64,000 nt of DNA from Paraburkholderia diazotrophica (GCF_900108945.1 NZ_FNYE01000034.1:23443-87442); one strand, 5' to 3'. Counted from the stretch's first letter, positions 34,698-45,170 are shown. Translations and numbers: made by a program. The notes: generated from the letters alone by a model not told the origin.

Positions 34698-34930
34698 GCG
34701 TCCGGATGAACCTTGACGCGAAGCATCATGCCGTCTGCTTCGCGGGATGCGCTTGCGCGAGCCGTAGAAACAACACTCAACAACGCTCGCGCAAGCGCTT
34801 GATGTGCAGGATCTCTCGCTGGCTGGATAACGACGGGCGCGAGAAAGCGCCCGTTCCGGTGGCCCCGTCGCCTATCCTCGTAGGGCGACGGTTTCGCCCG
34901 CGCTCCACGGTTGGAGCGCGGGCTATTTTT
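34698..34930 (+). ncRNA. Predicted structured small RNA, about 230 nt, sigma-54-type promoter
   Basis: Between the promoter candidate and a strong terminator the plus strand folds into five hairpins: 34717-34744 (9 bp), 34749-34798 (14 bp, perfect, with a 22-nt A/C-rich loop), 34833-34854 (8 bp), 34865-34891 (8 bp or more) and 34896-34923 (12 bp, terminator). No ORF with a credible start and ribosome site is present on this strand. The large loop contains AAC-AAC-type (A-R-N) triplets (GAAACAACACTCAACAAC, within 34765-34784), the kind of sequence bound by the distal face of Hfq. Sigma-54-dependent RNAs with such loops (CrcZ, NrsZ) exist in Pseudomonas; relationship to them is unproven. It is not one of the housekeeping RNAs (tmRNA, 4.5S, RNase P) as far as I can tell; 6S RNA is also unlikely. 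Confidence 0.65.
34896..34930 (+). terminator. Intrinsic terminator of the predicted small RNA
   Basis: GCCCGCGCTCCA (34896-34907) and TGGAGCGCGGGC (34912-34923) make a perfect 12-bp stem with loop CGGT, followed by TATTTTT. There is no T-tract on the minus side, so it is oriented for plus-strand transcription, although no plus-strand protein gene precedes it after the bamC terminator. Confidence 0.88.
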
Positions 34931-34960
34931 CCTGCTGTCGCGTCAAGTCGCGGCGACGAA

Positions 34961-35893
34961 TCAGCAGCGTTCGCTGACGCTGCGTCCCCCAAAGCCGGGA
35001 ATGCGTTTGACCACGCCCGTAGCGAGCGCGGTACCGACGAGAATCACCGCGCAGCCTTCCAGCATGCCGACCGAGACGCGTTCGCCGAGGAACAGCGCGC
35101 CCCACAGAATGCCGAAGATCGGGATGACGAATGTGACGGTGATCGCGCGAGCGGGGCCGGCGACGGCGATCAAATGGAAGAACAGCATGTACGCGATGCC
35201 CGTGCACGCGACGCCCAGCGCGATCACCGAGCTCCACGCCTTGAGCGACGGCGCGGCCGCCGGCCAGGAGGCCATCGCGAGCGGCAGCAGCACGATGGTT
35301 GCGCCGATCATCGTGCCCGTCGCGACGGTGAGCGCATCGACGCCCGTCAGGTGCTTTTTCGTGTAGCTGGCAGCGATGCCGTAGAGCAGCGTTGCGCCGA
35401 GCGCAGCGGCGGCGGCGAGCGCCGTCGTGGTCGGCGATGCGTTCGATCCGCTTGGCGCGGCGATCTGATCCCACACGAGCGTCAGCACGCCCGCGAAGCC
35501 GATCACGAGGCCCACGCTGCGCAGTGCGCTCAGCCGGTCCTTGAGCCACACGAAGGCGACGAGCGCGCCCCACAGCGGCGTCGTCGCGTTGATCACAGAG
35601 GTGACGCCGGCCGACAGCGTAATTTCCGCGTAGGCGAATAGACAGAACGGCGCAGCCGAATTCAGAATGCCGACGACCAGCAACGGCAGCGCGCGCGTGC
35701 GCAACGTCGCGGCGGATTCGCGCAGCGGACGTCGCGCGGCAAGCACGATCAGCAGGAACAGCGCACCGATGCCGACACGCAGCGCCATCAGCGGCGCAAC
35801 GCCGAAGTCGCTCACGCCAACGCGGATGAACAGGAACGACGCGCCCCATAGCGCGGCGAGAATCAAAAGCTGGAAGACGTTGACTGGCTTCAT
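34961..35893 (-). CDS. EamA/DMT-family transporter
   Basis: This 310-residue inner-membrane protein has ten predicted spans in two EamA repeats (first: FQLLILAALWGASFLFIRVGV; second from about residue 150). The family exports amino acids, nucleobases or other small metabolites; the cargo here is unknown. The start at 35893 gives the usual short N-terminus before the first span, while the open frame upstream adds a polar stretch without homology. It is a single gene converging on the predicted small RNA. Confidence 0.88.
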   Translation of the reverse strand: MKPVNVFQLLILAALWGASFLFIRVGVSDFGVAPLMALRVGIGALFLLIVLAARRPLRESAATLRTRALPLLVVGILNSAAPFCLFAYAEITLSAGVTSVINATTPLWGALVAFVWLKDRLSALRSVGLVIGFAGVLTLVWDQIAAPSGSNASPTTTALAAAAALGATLLYGIAASYTKKHLTGVDALTVATGTMIGATIVLLPLAMASWPAAAPSLKAWSSVIALGVACTGIAYMLFFHLIAVAGPARAITVTFVIPIFGILWGALFLGERVSVGMLEGCAVILVGTALATGVVKRIPGFGGRSVSERC

Positions 35894-36031
35894 CGTGAGA
35901 GTGTCGCGCGCAGTTGAGTCGCGATGCGTACGCATGCTAACACCGGGCAAGTGCCTGTCGTTTCACGATGGAATGAAATAGCAAGAATCGGCAACCGGGC
36001 GGCAAGGGGACTATGAGGCGAACGAAAGCAG

Positions 36032-36065
36032 AAAAAAAGCGGGCGCCTCATACATGGCGCCCGCT
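36032..36065 (-). terminator. Intrinsic terminator of lactate permease gene
   Basis: AGCGGGCGCC (36038-36047) and GGCGCCCGCT (36056-36065) form a 10-bp stem; on the minus transcript it is followed by seven U (36038-36032). Confidence 0.9.
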
Positions 36066-36097
36066 CCCGTTTCGACTGGCCGAAGCCTCGGTCTGGC

Positions 36098-37696
36098 TCA
36101 GTGAGGAATCATCCCTTGCAGCACGTTCTGCTGCAGCCACACGAGAATGCCGAGCACGATCGTGAGCAGGATCGAATGCTTGAAGGTCTTCGCGAACACG
36201 TAGCCTTCCTTGCCTTTGAGATCGGTCGTCGCGACGCCCGTCGAAATGTTCTGCGGCGAGATCATCTTGCCCATTACGCCGCCCGACGAGTTGGTCGCGG
36301 CCATGAGCACCGGGTTCAGGTTCAGTTGATGCGCGGCCACCACCTGCAGGTTGCCGAACAGCGCGTTACCCGACGTATCGCTGCCCGACAGGAACACGGC
36401 GACCCAGCCGAGGAACGCCGACACCAGCGGGAAGAACGGGCCCACCGACGCGACGCCCAGACCCAGCGTGTAGTTCATCCCCGAGTAGTTCATCAGGTAC
36501 GCGAGGCCGACGATCGTCGCGACCGTTAGGATGGCGATGCGCGTCTGCACCCACGTATCGACGATCGCGCGTCCGAAGTCGGCCACCGACAGCCGCACGA
36601 CCAGGGCCGTGATGATGGCCGCGACGAGAATCGCGGTGCCCGTCGCGAGCGGCTGGAAGTCCCAGATCGCGCCATAGGGCGTCTTGTACAGCGTGATGTA
36701 GACGGCCTTGTCGAGGCCCGGCCACGGCACCTTCACGTCGCCGATCATGAAGATCTTCGCGATCGTCCAGATGATCACGACGGCCGATACGATCAGCCAC
36801 GGATACCAGCCTTCCGCGCCCGAGACCTTGCCGCGCGTCTCGTTCACGCGATCGACGTTGATCGCGAAGGCCGGGTCCGCAGCGGGACGCCAGACACGCA
36901 GGAACGCGATCGTGAGGATCAGCGAAACGAGCGACGAAAGTACGTCCGTCAGGCTGTAGTTGATGTAGTTCGACGTGACGAACTGCGTCAGCGCGAAGCT
37001 GCCGCCCGACACGAGCAGCACCGGCCACACGCGCATCATGTTGCGAAAGCCCGCATACACGCCGATCACGTAGAACGGCAGCAGCAGCGCGAAGAACGGC
37101 AGCTGGCGGCCGACCATCTTGGCGAGCGCATCGGTGGGCAGGTGCGTGACGGCGCCGAGCACCGTGATCGGCACGCCAAGCGCGCCGAACGCGACGGGCG
37201 CGGTGTTGAAGATCAGCGTGAAGGTGAGCGCTTCGAGCGTCGGGAAGCCGAGCAGGATCAGGAGCGAACTCGTGATCGCGATCGGCGTGCCGAAGCCCGA
37301 GATGCCCTCGAACAGCGCGCCGAACGAAAAGCCGATTACGACGAGCACGATGCGCCGGTCGTTCGGCAGGTTGTCGATCATCCACGTGCGGAAGGCGGCG
37401 AAGCGTCCCGAATACTGCGCGATGTTGTAGAGCAGGATCGCGGTGAAGACGATCCACATCACGGGCCAGCACGCGAATACGGCGCCCGCCGCGACCGAGT
37501 TGAACGCGAGCCCGACGGGGAATTGCCAGCCGAAGATCGCGATCACGATACCGACGATCAGGCCCGCCAGCGACGCCTGCCACGCCGGCCGCCGCGCCCA
37601 GCCGAGCAGCGCAAGTACGACGACGATGGGTAGCACTGCGACGAGAAACGACGGCAGCAGCGAGTTGCCGATGGGAGTCAATAGCTGATGGAACAT
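36098..37696 (-). CDS. lldP: L-lactate permease
   Basis: This 532-residue inner-membrane protein of the LctP family has twelve or more spans, including the family segment FSFGALFEGISGFGTPIAI (about 125-143) and, late, FLSGSDTSGNALFGNLQ. It imports lactate (and often glycolate) with protons. The frame could start at a GTG one codon earlier, but AAGGAG is better spaced for the ATG at 37696. No lactate dehydrogenase or LldR gene adjoins it, so regulation is not visible here. A strong terminator follows. Confidence 0.93.
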   Translation of the reverse strand: MFHQLLTPIGNSLLPSFLVAVLPIVVVLALLGWARRPAWQASLAGLIVGIVIAIFGWQFPVGLAFNSVAAGAVFACWPVMWIVFTAILLYNIAQYSGRFAAFRTWMIDNLPNDRRIVLVVIGFSFGALFEGISGFGTPIAITSSLLILLGFPTLEALTFTLIFNTAPVAFGALGVPITVLGAVTHLPTDALAKMVGRQLPFFALLLPFYVIGVYAGFRNMMRVWPVLLVSGGSFALTQFVTSNYINYSLTDVLSSLVSLILTIAFLRVWRPAADPAFAINVDRVNETRGKVSGAEGWYPWLIVSAVVIIWTIAKIFMIGDVKVPWPGLDKAVYITLYKTPYGAIWDFQPLATGTAILVAAIITALVVRLSVADFGRAIVDTWVQTRIAILTVATIVGLAYLMNYSGMNYTLGLGVASVGPFFPLVSAFLGWVAVFLSGSDTSGNALFGNLQVVAAHQLNLNPVLMAATNSSGGVMGKMISPQNISTGVATTDLKGKEGYVFAKTFKHSILLTIVLGILVWLQQNVLQGMIPH

Positions 37697-38029
37697 CACG
37701 TCTCCTTCGTTGTTGTTCGATTCGACGCGAAGACTGCGCCTACGCGGCGAAGCGGCAGGGCTGGACGGATGAAGACGGCGACGGGCGCTGGATGTCGACG
37801 AAAAAACGCGCGGGGCGCCGGATCACGCAATTAAACAAGCGTTGCACTGGCACTCGCCAGCATAGATAGCGCTGGTGAATCCAGTCAAGCAGGGAAAACG
37901 AAGGAACGCATTGCGGGAATAGATCCGGGTGCTGCTTCGTAGCGGGGCCTGCAGCTTGTCTGCGGCGCGGTTTGCTGTGCCGTCAGCGGCGCGGAATCCG
38001 CCATCGGCGCTCGGGATCGCGCGCGCCGC
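37697..38029. other. 333-bp gap upstream of lldP
   Basis: It contains the lldP promoter region and, at 37847-37860, the inverted repeat CTGGC-ACTC-GCCAG, which does not resemble the GntR-type LldR operator I know. No gene is seen. Confidence 0.4.
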
Positions 38030-38644
38030 TCAGTGCGAACGGCCGTGGCCGCCGCCTCCCCAGTAGTGGCCGCCACCCCCACCGCCCCAGCCTGCGTGCG
38101 TGCCACCCCAGGACCCGTGGCCGCCGCCCCAGGTGCCGTGACTGCCGCCCCAGGTGCCATGCGCGCCGCCCCAGTTTCCATGACCACCCCAATAGCCGTG
38201 ATGCCCCCAGTAGCCGTAATGACCGTGTCCGCCGCAACATCCTCCCCAGTACGCGAAGCTAAGCGATACCGACGGCCACCAATAGCCCGGCCAGCCGTAA
38301 CCGTAGTACGGATAGGGATACGGATAGGCATAGGGATAGGCGACGGGATAGTACGCAGGCGCGCCATAGACGGAAGCAGGCGCGACGTCGTAGGCGGGCG
38401 ACGAGCCGTCGGGCATCGCGAACTGCGCCTGTGCGGGAGCCTGCGATGCGTCGCCAGGGGAAACGGGAATCTCGGACAGCGTGGCTGCCGTCGGAACAGT
38501 GGAATAGGCGGGATACGCGGGGTAATACCCGTAGCCCGGGTAGTAGCCGTACGGCGCGTAGTAGTAGCAGCCGGACAGCGCCCCGGACAACACCAGCACT
38601 GCAACGGCGCTGCCGACACGCAACGTTGCATCAAGCGGTTTCAT
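38030..38644 (-). CDS. Gly/Tyr/Trp/His-rich predicted lipoprotein
   Basis: This 204-residue protein has a lipobox LSGC (Cys26) followed by strongly biased sequence. First comes a Tyr/Pro/Ala-rich stretch (about 27-125, many YYP, PYAY and YPYPY units), then a Gly/Trp/His-rich tail (about 150-204) built of HGxWGG-like repeats. Such sequence is expected to be extended and surface-exposed; the histidines might bind metal and the aromatic repeats might bind carbohydrate. No enzyme domain is visible. The start at 38644 gives the compact lipoprotein signal. It is a single gene on the minus strand. Confidence 0.7.
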   Translation of the reverse strand: MKPLDATLRVGSAVAVLVLSGALSGCYYYAPYGYYPGYGYYPAYPAYSTVPTAATLSEIPVSPGDASQAPAQAQFAMPDGSSPAYDVAPASVYGAPAYYPVAYPYAYPYPYPYYGYGWPGYWWPSVSLSFAYWGGCCGGHGHYGYWGHHGYWGGHGNWGGAHGTWGGSHGTWGGGHGSWGGTHAGWGGGGGGHYWGGGGHGRSH

Positions 38645-39000
38645 GACGTGCTCCTCGTTATCGCGCGGCATCACAGGCGGCGCGCGCTTTATCTATTGAG
38701 CTTACGTCAGGGCTTCGTGCTGCACGTCACAAAGTGGTAACGGCTTATTTCACCGCGGGCGTATTGCAGGACATGTCCGGCGCGTACGTGCGCGCCGGAC
38801 TCTGCCCATCTCCCTTCGGCTTTCGAGCGACACGCGTCAGGCGGATGCGTGGGTTCGAGGCCGTTTGCCCGCATCGCCTTCGATGGCGATTTGTCGTATT
38901 CGGATCGCGTTCGCCCGGGCCATCTGGATCACATCGGCGATCGCGATGGCGCGTCAGCGAAACGCTCGAATTTGGTTCGGTGCTGCTGGGAGCGTGCGGC
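38645..39000. other. 356-bp gap without a supported gene
   Basis: The only structure I see is a perfect 10-bp hairpin, GTCCGGCGCG (38775-38784) and CGCGCCGGAC (38791-38800), with a 6-nt loop and no U-tract on either strand. A smaller hairpin (ATCGCC/GGCGAT) lies near 38874-38891. Confidence 0.4.
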
Positions 39001-39213
39001 TCACTTGCCGACCTGGTTGCCGATCACGCCGCCGACGGCCGCACCGCCCAACGTCGACAGCGCGTTGCCGCCGATCACCGCGCCCGCTGCGCCGCCTACG
39101 CCCGCGCCGATTGCGGTATCGCGTTGTCGCCGGGTCATGCCGTCGCATGCGGAAAGACTCGCCACCACGGCTACCAGCGTGGCCAGCGCACCGATTCGAT
39201 GGAACGTTCTCAT
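39001..39213 (-). CDS. Small glycine-zipper lipoprotein (OsmB-like)
   Basis: This 70-residue protein has a lipobox SLSAC (Cys23), a short basic segment (TRRQRDTA) and a glycine-zipper membrane segment with GxxxG spacing (IGAGVGGAAGAVIGGNALSTLGGAAVGGVIG). This is the architecture of OsmB and related stress-induced outer-membrane lipoproteins. A role in envelope stability is likely but not specific. It is read in the same direction as the Gly/Trp/His-rich lipoprotein gene, about 360 bp away. Confidence 0.85.
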   Translation of the reverse strand: MRTFHRIGALATLVAVVASLSACDGMTRRQRDTAIGAGVGGAAGAVIGGNALSTLGGAAVGGVIGNQVGK

Positions 39214-39543
39214 GATTGCGACTCCTTTTCTCGACGGGACATGCGAGTTGCGCTCCCGCTCCGTTGATTCGTTGGATTCGATGGTATCGCCGCGTGCCGT
39301 TTCTGTTTGTATGGGCTTGTCAGCAAAGTGTCCGTTTCGTAATCAAATGTTTCCCCACAAGTTTTCCCTCGCTGGTGCCCGCTTCGTGCATGGAACTTCC
39401 CCATGCCTTGCTCGCAAAAAAACAAGCAGCGCGCGATAAATACGGACGAAAAAAAGCCCGCCGTCGATGAGGCGGGCTTTGCGTTCCATGAACGCCGCGA
39501 CGCGGCGCCGGAAAGATGTTGCGCCGACGGCAGCGCTGCGCGA
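39214..39543. other. 330-bp gap between thiC end and the glycine-zipper gene
   Basis: It contains the thiC terminator (39449-39480) and the promoter region of the small lipoprotein gene. No other gene or clear signal is seen. Confidence 0.5.
39449..39480 (-). terminator. Intrinsic terminator of thiC
   Basis: AAGCCCGCC (39454-39462) pairs with GGCGGGCTT (39471-39479). On the minus transcript a run of U follows (39455-39449). Confidence 0.88.
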
Positions 39544-41475
<1,932 letters not shown>

Positions 41476-41590
41476 GCGTGTCTCCATGCAAATGTGGGGC
41501 GATACAGCTACGCAGGAGAACGAGACGGAAGGGGAAGTTGGCCGGGTTCGCGCGAGGAGGGTGATACGTCAGGTGAAGCGGCGAGCCCGA

Positions 41591-41698
41591 ACGCTTCCCT
41601 GCGCTGGCATTATCCAGATCAGGTTCAAAGGGTATTTCTCACCCACGCCGTACGTCCCCCGTTTTGCTCCCCGGCGACGCACAACGCAGGACCCCCGC
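41591..41698 (-). promoter_or_regulatory. TPP riboswitch (THI element) of thiC
   Basis: On the minus strand the conserved parts appear in order: a GGGGG stem start (about 41698), GGGTGAGAAATACCC, the TPP-binding core TTTGAACCTGATCTGGAT, AATGCCAGCG, and the closing AGGGAAG. It ends about 115 bp before the thiC start codon. Control by translation block or early termination cannot be decided by eye. Confidence 0.95.
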
Positions 41699-42008
41699 GT
41701 TAGCAGCGCACACGATAACCTGGCGGGGCGGGGTTTGGCAACACATCTCAAAATTCACGGCGCGTGCAGAAGGGCAAGGCTTTCGATCAGCTGAAAGCTG
41801 TGCCACGCGTGGCTTTCATTGTGTTCGCGCCGTTCGTGCGCGCCATGCATCGAGTCAGTCTGTTATCTCATAAGTGAGGGAAAGACCTCATCCCCCGGCG
41901 AACTTGCATCGCTCATATTCAAGATTGCCCGAAGCGAGCCGTTAGACGGATTCGAGGCGGGCAATTGATCAGTCTGCCTAACAAAAATCAATTCAAACGG
42001 AGAGTGCA
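41699..42008. other. Divergent gap between thiC leader and fimbrial-like gene
   Basis: It must hold the thiC promoter and that of the fimbrial-like gene. The perfect palindrome GCCACGCGTGGC (41802-41813), flanked by AAAG/CTTT, is a candidate operator. No gene is seen. Confidence 0.4.
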
Positions 42009-42470
42009 ATGAAAACATCGAAGCTGGCAGTCGATCTGCTAGGCGTATGCGTTGTCGCGGCAGGGCTGGCCGCGCCGCTGGGGTCCGCTGCGGCGCAGTT
42101 TTCCACGGGCGGGACCATCACCTTCACAGGCGCGATCGTTGCGCCGTCGTACGGTATTGCGACTTCTGTATCGGAAAAGTCTCAAGGATTCCGTACAGAT
42201 GTGCCGTCGGATAGGAATGCGTCGACGGTCGATGTGACGTTCACGCCCGCGCCCCATACGTCGACGGCTGCGCATGTCTATGTGCTGGTCAACACGGCGT
42301 CGGGTGTCACGCCTCCGCGCACGCTGACCACGCGTTTCGTCGACAACGCAAGGCGCGCCGGGCCGCAGGCGGGCACGCGGTTCGACATGGGCCGGGCGGG
42401 CGGCACGCTGTCGATCGCGAGCGGCGCGGTGAGCGAAAGCGCGGTGACGGTGGTGGTGAACTACGACTGA
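42009..42470 (+). CDS. Fimbrial (type 1 pilin)-like exported protein, orphan
   Basis: This 153-residue protein has a Sec signal peptide (about 1-29) and a mature part that begins with the pilin-like GTITFTGAIVAPSYGI, where chaperone-usher subunits have their first strands. The C-terminus VVVNYD resembles the terminal beta strand recognised by the chaperone. The usual disulfide cysteines are missing and no chaperone or usher gene is near. It may be an orphan subunit assembled by a remote system or a free secreted protein. GGAG lies a few bases before the ATG. A terminator follows directly. Confidence 0.7.
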   Translation: MKTSKLAVDLLGVCVVAAGLAAPLGSAAAQFSTGGTITFTGAIVAPSYGIATSVSEKSQGFRTDVPSDRNASTVDVTFTPAPHTSTAAHVYVLVNTASGVTPPRTLTTRFVDNARRAGPQAGTRFDMGRAGGTLSIASGAVSESAVTVVVNYD

Positions 42471-42497
42471 GCGCGCAGCGCAGCGTGCTTGACATCG

Positions 42498-42532
42498 CAC
42501 GGGCGGCGACGCATGCCGCCCGTGTCGTTTTT
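42498..42532 (+). terminator. Intrinsic terminator of the fimbrial-like gene
   Basis: CACGGGCGGC (42498-42507) and GCCGCCCGTG (42515-42524) form a 10-bp stem, followed by TCGTTTTT. Confidence 0.88.
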
Positions 42533-42903
42533 GCATCGGCCTTCGGCACGTGGACAATGGGGACAAAACCCACGCGCAAAGCGCTCGCGTTCTTTCGATT
42601 ACCGGTTTCGTCCCGCTTGCAACGAAAGTTACGATTCTCTTGCCGAAGGGGCGTCCGGATACTGCATAATGCACGGCGGCGCGTCCGCTCGCGCCCGTTG
42701 GCCGCTGTAGATGCATTCCGCATTACGAAGGCCATCAATTCGCGCCATTGACATGGCGCATCCATTGCCGATCGACGGCTTTCGACTGCCGCTTACCGTT
42801 CTACTGCCATGCCCGCCCGCTTTGCCCCTCATGCCGTGTCGCTGACGCGGCGTCTGCCGTCCTGTTCGTGGCTGTTCATCGGGGCTGTGGCGCCATCACC
42901 GGC
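42533..42903 (+). other. 371-bp region upstream of the EamA transporter gene
   Basis: No gene is supported, although the transporter frame stays open back to 42748. A perfect -35 hexamer TTGACA occurs at 42748-42753, but no -10 element is found at a suitable distance. Confidence 0.35.
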
Positions 42904-43851
42904 ATGGGCGGGCTGAACGTGGCGCTGAATCTCCCCGGCCGTTTTCCGTTTCGCCTGCCTCAGTCCCACGGTGGACAGATCGCGCTCGCGCTCGGCGTCG
43001 TCTATATCGTCTGGGGCTCGACCTATCTGGCCGTGCACGTCGCGCTCGGCTCGTTCCCGCCGCTGCTGATGTCGGGGCTGCGCAACTTCTTCGCGGGCGT
43101 CGGACTCTTCATCTTCGCGATGCGGCGCAAGCCCGTCTGGCCGCCCGTCGCTGAAATCCGCAATGCGGGCCTCGTCGGCACGATGCTGGTCGGGCTGTCG
43201 AGCGGCATGCTCGCGTACGGCATGCGCACCGTCGGCACGGGCACGGCGGCCGTGATGGTCGCGACCGTGCCGCTCTTCGCGACCGTCATCGCGGCGATCG
43301 CGGGGCGCAAGATCGCGAAGGTCGAATGGTTCGCCGTCGGGCTGGGACTCGTCGGCATCGCAATCCTCAGCCACGGCGACCAGACGGCGGGCTCGGCGGG
43401 CGGCAGTCTCGCGATTCTGTGCGGCGCGCTTTTCTGGGCGGGCGGCGCGCATCTCGCGTCGCGCCTGAAGCTGCCGTCCGATCTCTTTCTGTCGACTTCG
43501 CTGCAGATCGGCCTCGGCGGCGCGATGTCGACGATGGTCGCGTGGCTCTCCGGCGAGCGGATGATGGACATCCACTTCCTGCCCGTGCTGGCGTTCGTGT
43601 ATCTGATGCTGATCGGCACGATGGCCGCCTACGTCGCATATGGCTTTCTGATCCGCCATACGAGCCCGATCATCGCCAGCAGCTGCATGTACGTGAATCC
43701 TGTCGTCGCGGTGGCGCTGGGCGCGCTGCTGCTCGGCGAGCCCGTGACGCGCTCGACGGTGATCGCGACGGCCGTGATTCTGGCGAGCGTCGGCCTGTCG
43801 TTCTGGTTCGACTACCGGCGGCGCGGCAGGGCGCAAGGCGGCACGTCGTAA
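42904..43851 (+). CDS. EamA/DMT-family transporter (YedA-like)
   Basis: This 315-residue inner-membrane exporter has ten spans in two EamA repeats. The opening IALALGVVYIVWGSTYLAVHVAL and the charged loop between repeats resemble the YedA/RhaT-like subgroup. The C-terminus is short and basic (DYRRRGRAQGG). The start at 42904 is chosen because it leaves about 20 residues before the first span; the ribosome site there is weak, so the true start may differ. Cargo is unknown. Confidence 0.85.
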   Translation: MGGLNVALNLPGRFPFRLPQSHGGQIALALGVVYIVWGSTYLAVHVALGSFPPLLMSGLRNFFAGVGLFIFAMRRKPVWPPVAEIRNAGLVGTMLVGLSSGMLAYGMRTVGTGTAAVMVATVPLFATVIAAIAGRKIAKVEWFAVGLGLVGIAILSHGDQTAGSAGGSLAILCGALFWAGGAHLASRLKLPSDLFLSTSLQIGLGGAMSTMVAWLSGERMMDIHFLPVLAFVYLMLIGTMAAYVAYGFLIRHTSPIIASSCMYVNPVVAVALGALLLGEPVTRSTVIATAVILASVGLSFWFDYRRRGRAQGGTS

Positions 43852-44381
43852 AGGGCGTCGTAAGGCGGCGCGCGACGTCGTGTGCCGCGCGCGCCGCGCC
43901 GTGCAGCCGTTGCCGTCGAAACGCCGGCAACCGTTGCGCGCGCAGCGGCAAGCGCACGCTGGAAACGCATCGGGTTCCAGACAAGCAGCTCGGGTAAGAC
44001 GTGCAAGGCACCATGTAAAGTTGCGTCGCGCGTGAACGACATGCGCAAGAGCCCGCCACAGAAAAATTCCGATCGCCTCATACCCCACAAAGCGCCAGAT
44101 CCTTTATTCGCCCGCGCTAGGTAATAAGCGACGCGGCACGGCAATTGCTGACGATATTCGTCCAATCGATGTCGGCAAGCGAACCGAAGCATGCTGTCCG
44201 GCCTCTGGGACAAGCGGGCGCGCCGCGAAGACGAACGCGTCGGCGCGCGGCATCGACAAATAGCGACGGCACTGCAGCGATTCCAAAAGCGATATGGCAG
44301 CGTCGACAACGAATGGCCGCATCGGCGCAGGCGGCAAGCCACGGATCAACGGGTTCAAACCCAATCAGGGAGAGGTGGCAA
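43852..44381. other. 530-bp gap without a supported gene
   Basis: This lies between the transporter and the DUF4397 gene. The left part is very GC-rich (alternating GCGC), and the middle (about 44040-44130) is lower in GC and may hold the promoter of the DUF4397 gene. The open frames here look like chance frames. Confidence 0.4.
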
Positions 44382-45170
44382 ATGAAGGTTATCCGGACCA
44401 TGGCCGCGCTGGCGTGCGCGGCTGCGCTGATGACGGCGTGCGGAGGCAGCTCCAACGATGTCGGCAAGGAAGTCGGCTTGCAGAACCCGTTGATCCATTT
44501 CGTGCACGCGATTCCGAGCGGGCCGACCGTCGACTTTCTCGTGAACGGCAGCGCGTTGCAGAAGGGCATCTCGTACAAGAACGTGACCAACTTCGCGAAC
44601 ATCAATACGGGGCCGACGTCGGTTGCCTATGCGCTGACGGGCACCACCACGCCGCTTGCGAGCGGCTCGTTTCCCGATGTCGCGAAAGGCCACGAATACA
44701 CGGTGATCGCCGTGCCCGGCTCGACGGGGACCGACATCGGCCTGATCGACGATCCGTTCGACAAGGGGCTGCTGTCGAACAGCGCGCGCGTGCGGGCGTT
44801 CAACGCATCGGTGAACGCGAGCAATCTCGACCTGTATCTGGTGCCGTCGAACAACACCAACATCACGAACGTGAGCCCGTCGATGGCGGGCGTGTCGTTC
44901 AAGAACGCGGTGCCGCCAAGCGGACAGGACTCGATCTACGTATCGGGCGGCTCATATGTGCTGATCGCGACGACGGCGGGCACCAAGACCGCGATCTTCC
45001 AGTCGAGCGCGTTCGATCTCGCGAACAACGCGGACTGGCTCGTGACGTCCGTGCCCATCGGCGGCGCAGTGACCCAGTTGCTGCCGAATCAGATTCACCT
45101 GCTGGTGGCGCAAGGAGGCAACACGTCGCAGCCCGCGCTCGAACTGACGAACTCGTTGAACGGCCAGTAG
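44382..45170 (+). CDS. DUF4397 domain lipoprotein
   Basis: This 262-residue lipoprotein has a lipobox LMTAC (Cys20) followed by two DUF4397 beta-sandwich repeats. The first opens with IHFVHAIPSGPTVDFLVNG (about 38-56) and the second with ARVRAFNASVNASNLDLYLVP (about 139-159). The repeats resemble immunoglobulin-like cell-surface domains; members are usually anchored to the outer membrane. Function is unknown. GGGAGAGG lies before the ATG at 44382. A bidirectional terminator separates it from the entericidin gene. Confidence 0.85.
   Translation: MKVIRTMAALACAAALMTACGGSSNDVGKEVGLQNPLIHFVHAIPSGPTVDFLVNGSALQKGISYKNVTNFANINTGPTSVAYALTGTTTPLASGSFPDVAKGHEYTVIAVPGSTGTDIGLIDDPFDKGLLSNSARVRAFNASVNASNLDLYLVPSNNTNITNVSPSMAGVSFKNAVPPSGQDSIYVSGGSYVLIATTAGTKTAIFQSSAFDLANNADWLVTSVPIGGAVTQLLPNQIHLLVAQGGNTSQPALELTNSLNGQ

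Noticed and set aside
34833..34930. Hairpins as a terminator for the minus-strand DMT gene
   Set aside because: The U-tract lies on the plus side only; on the minus transcript the hairpin is followed by a purine-rich stretch without consecutive U.
34706..35641. Plus-strand ORF running from the small RNA region through the DMT gene
   Set aside because: It is antisense to a transporter with ten clear spans, crosses a strong terminator, and has shadow-frame composition.
37847..37860. CTGGC-ACTC-GCCAG upstream of lldP as an LldR operator
   Set aside because: The arms are only 5 bp, it lies about 150 bp from the start codon and does not resemble the GntR-type site known for LldR.
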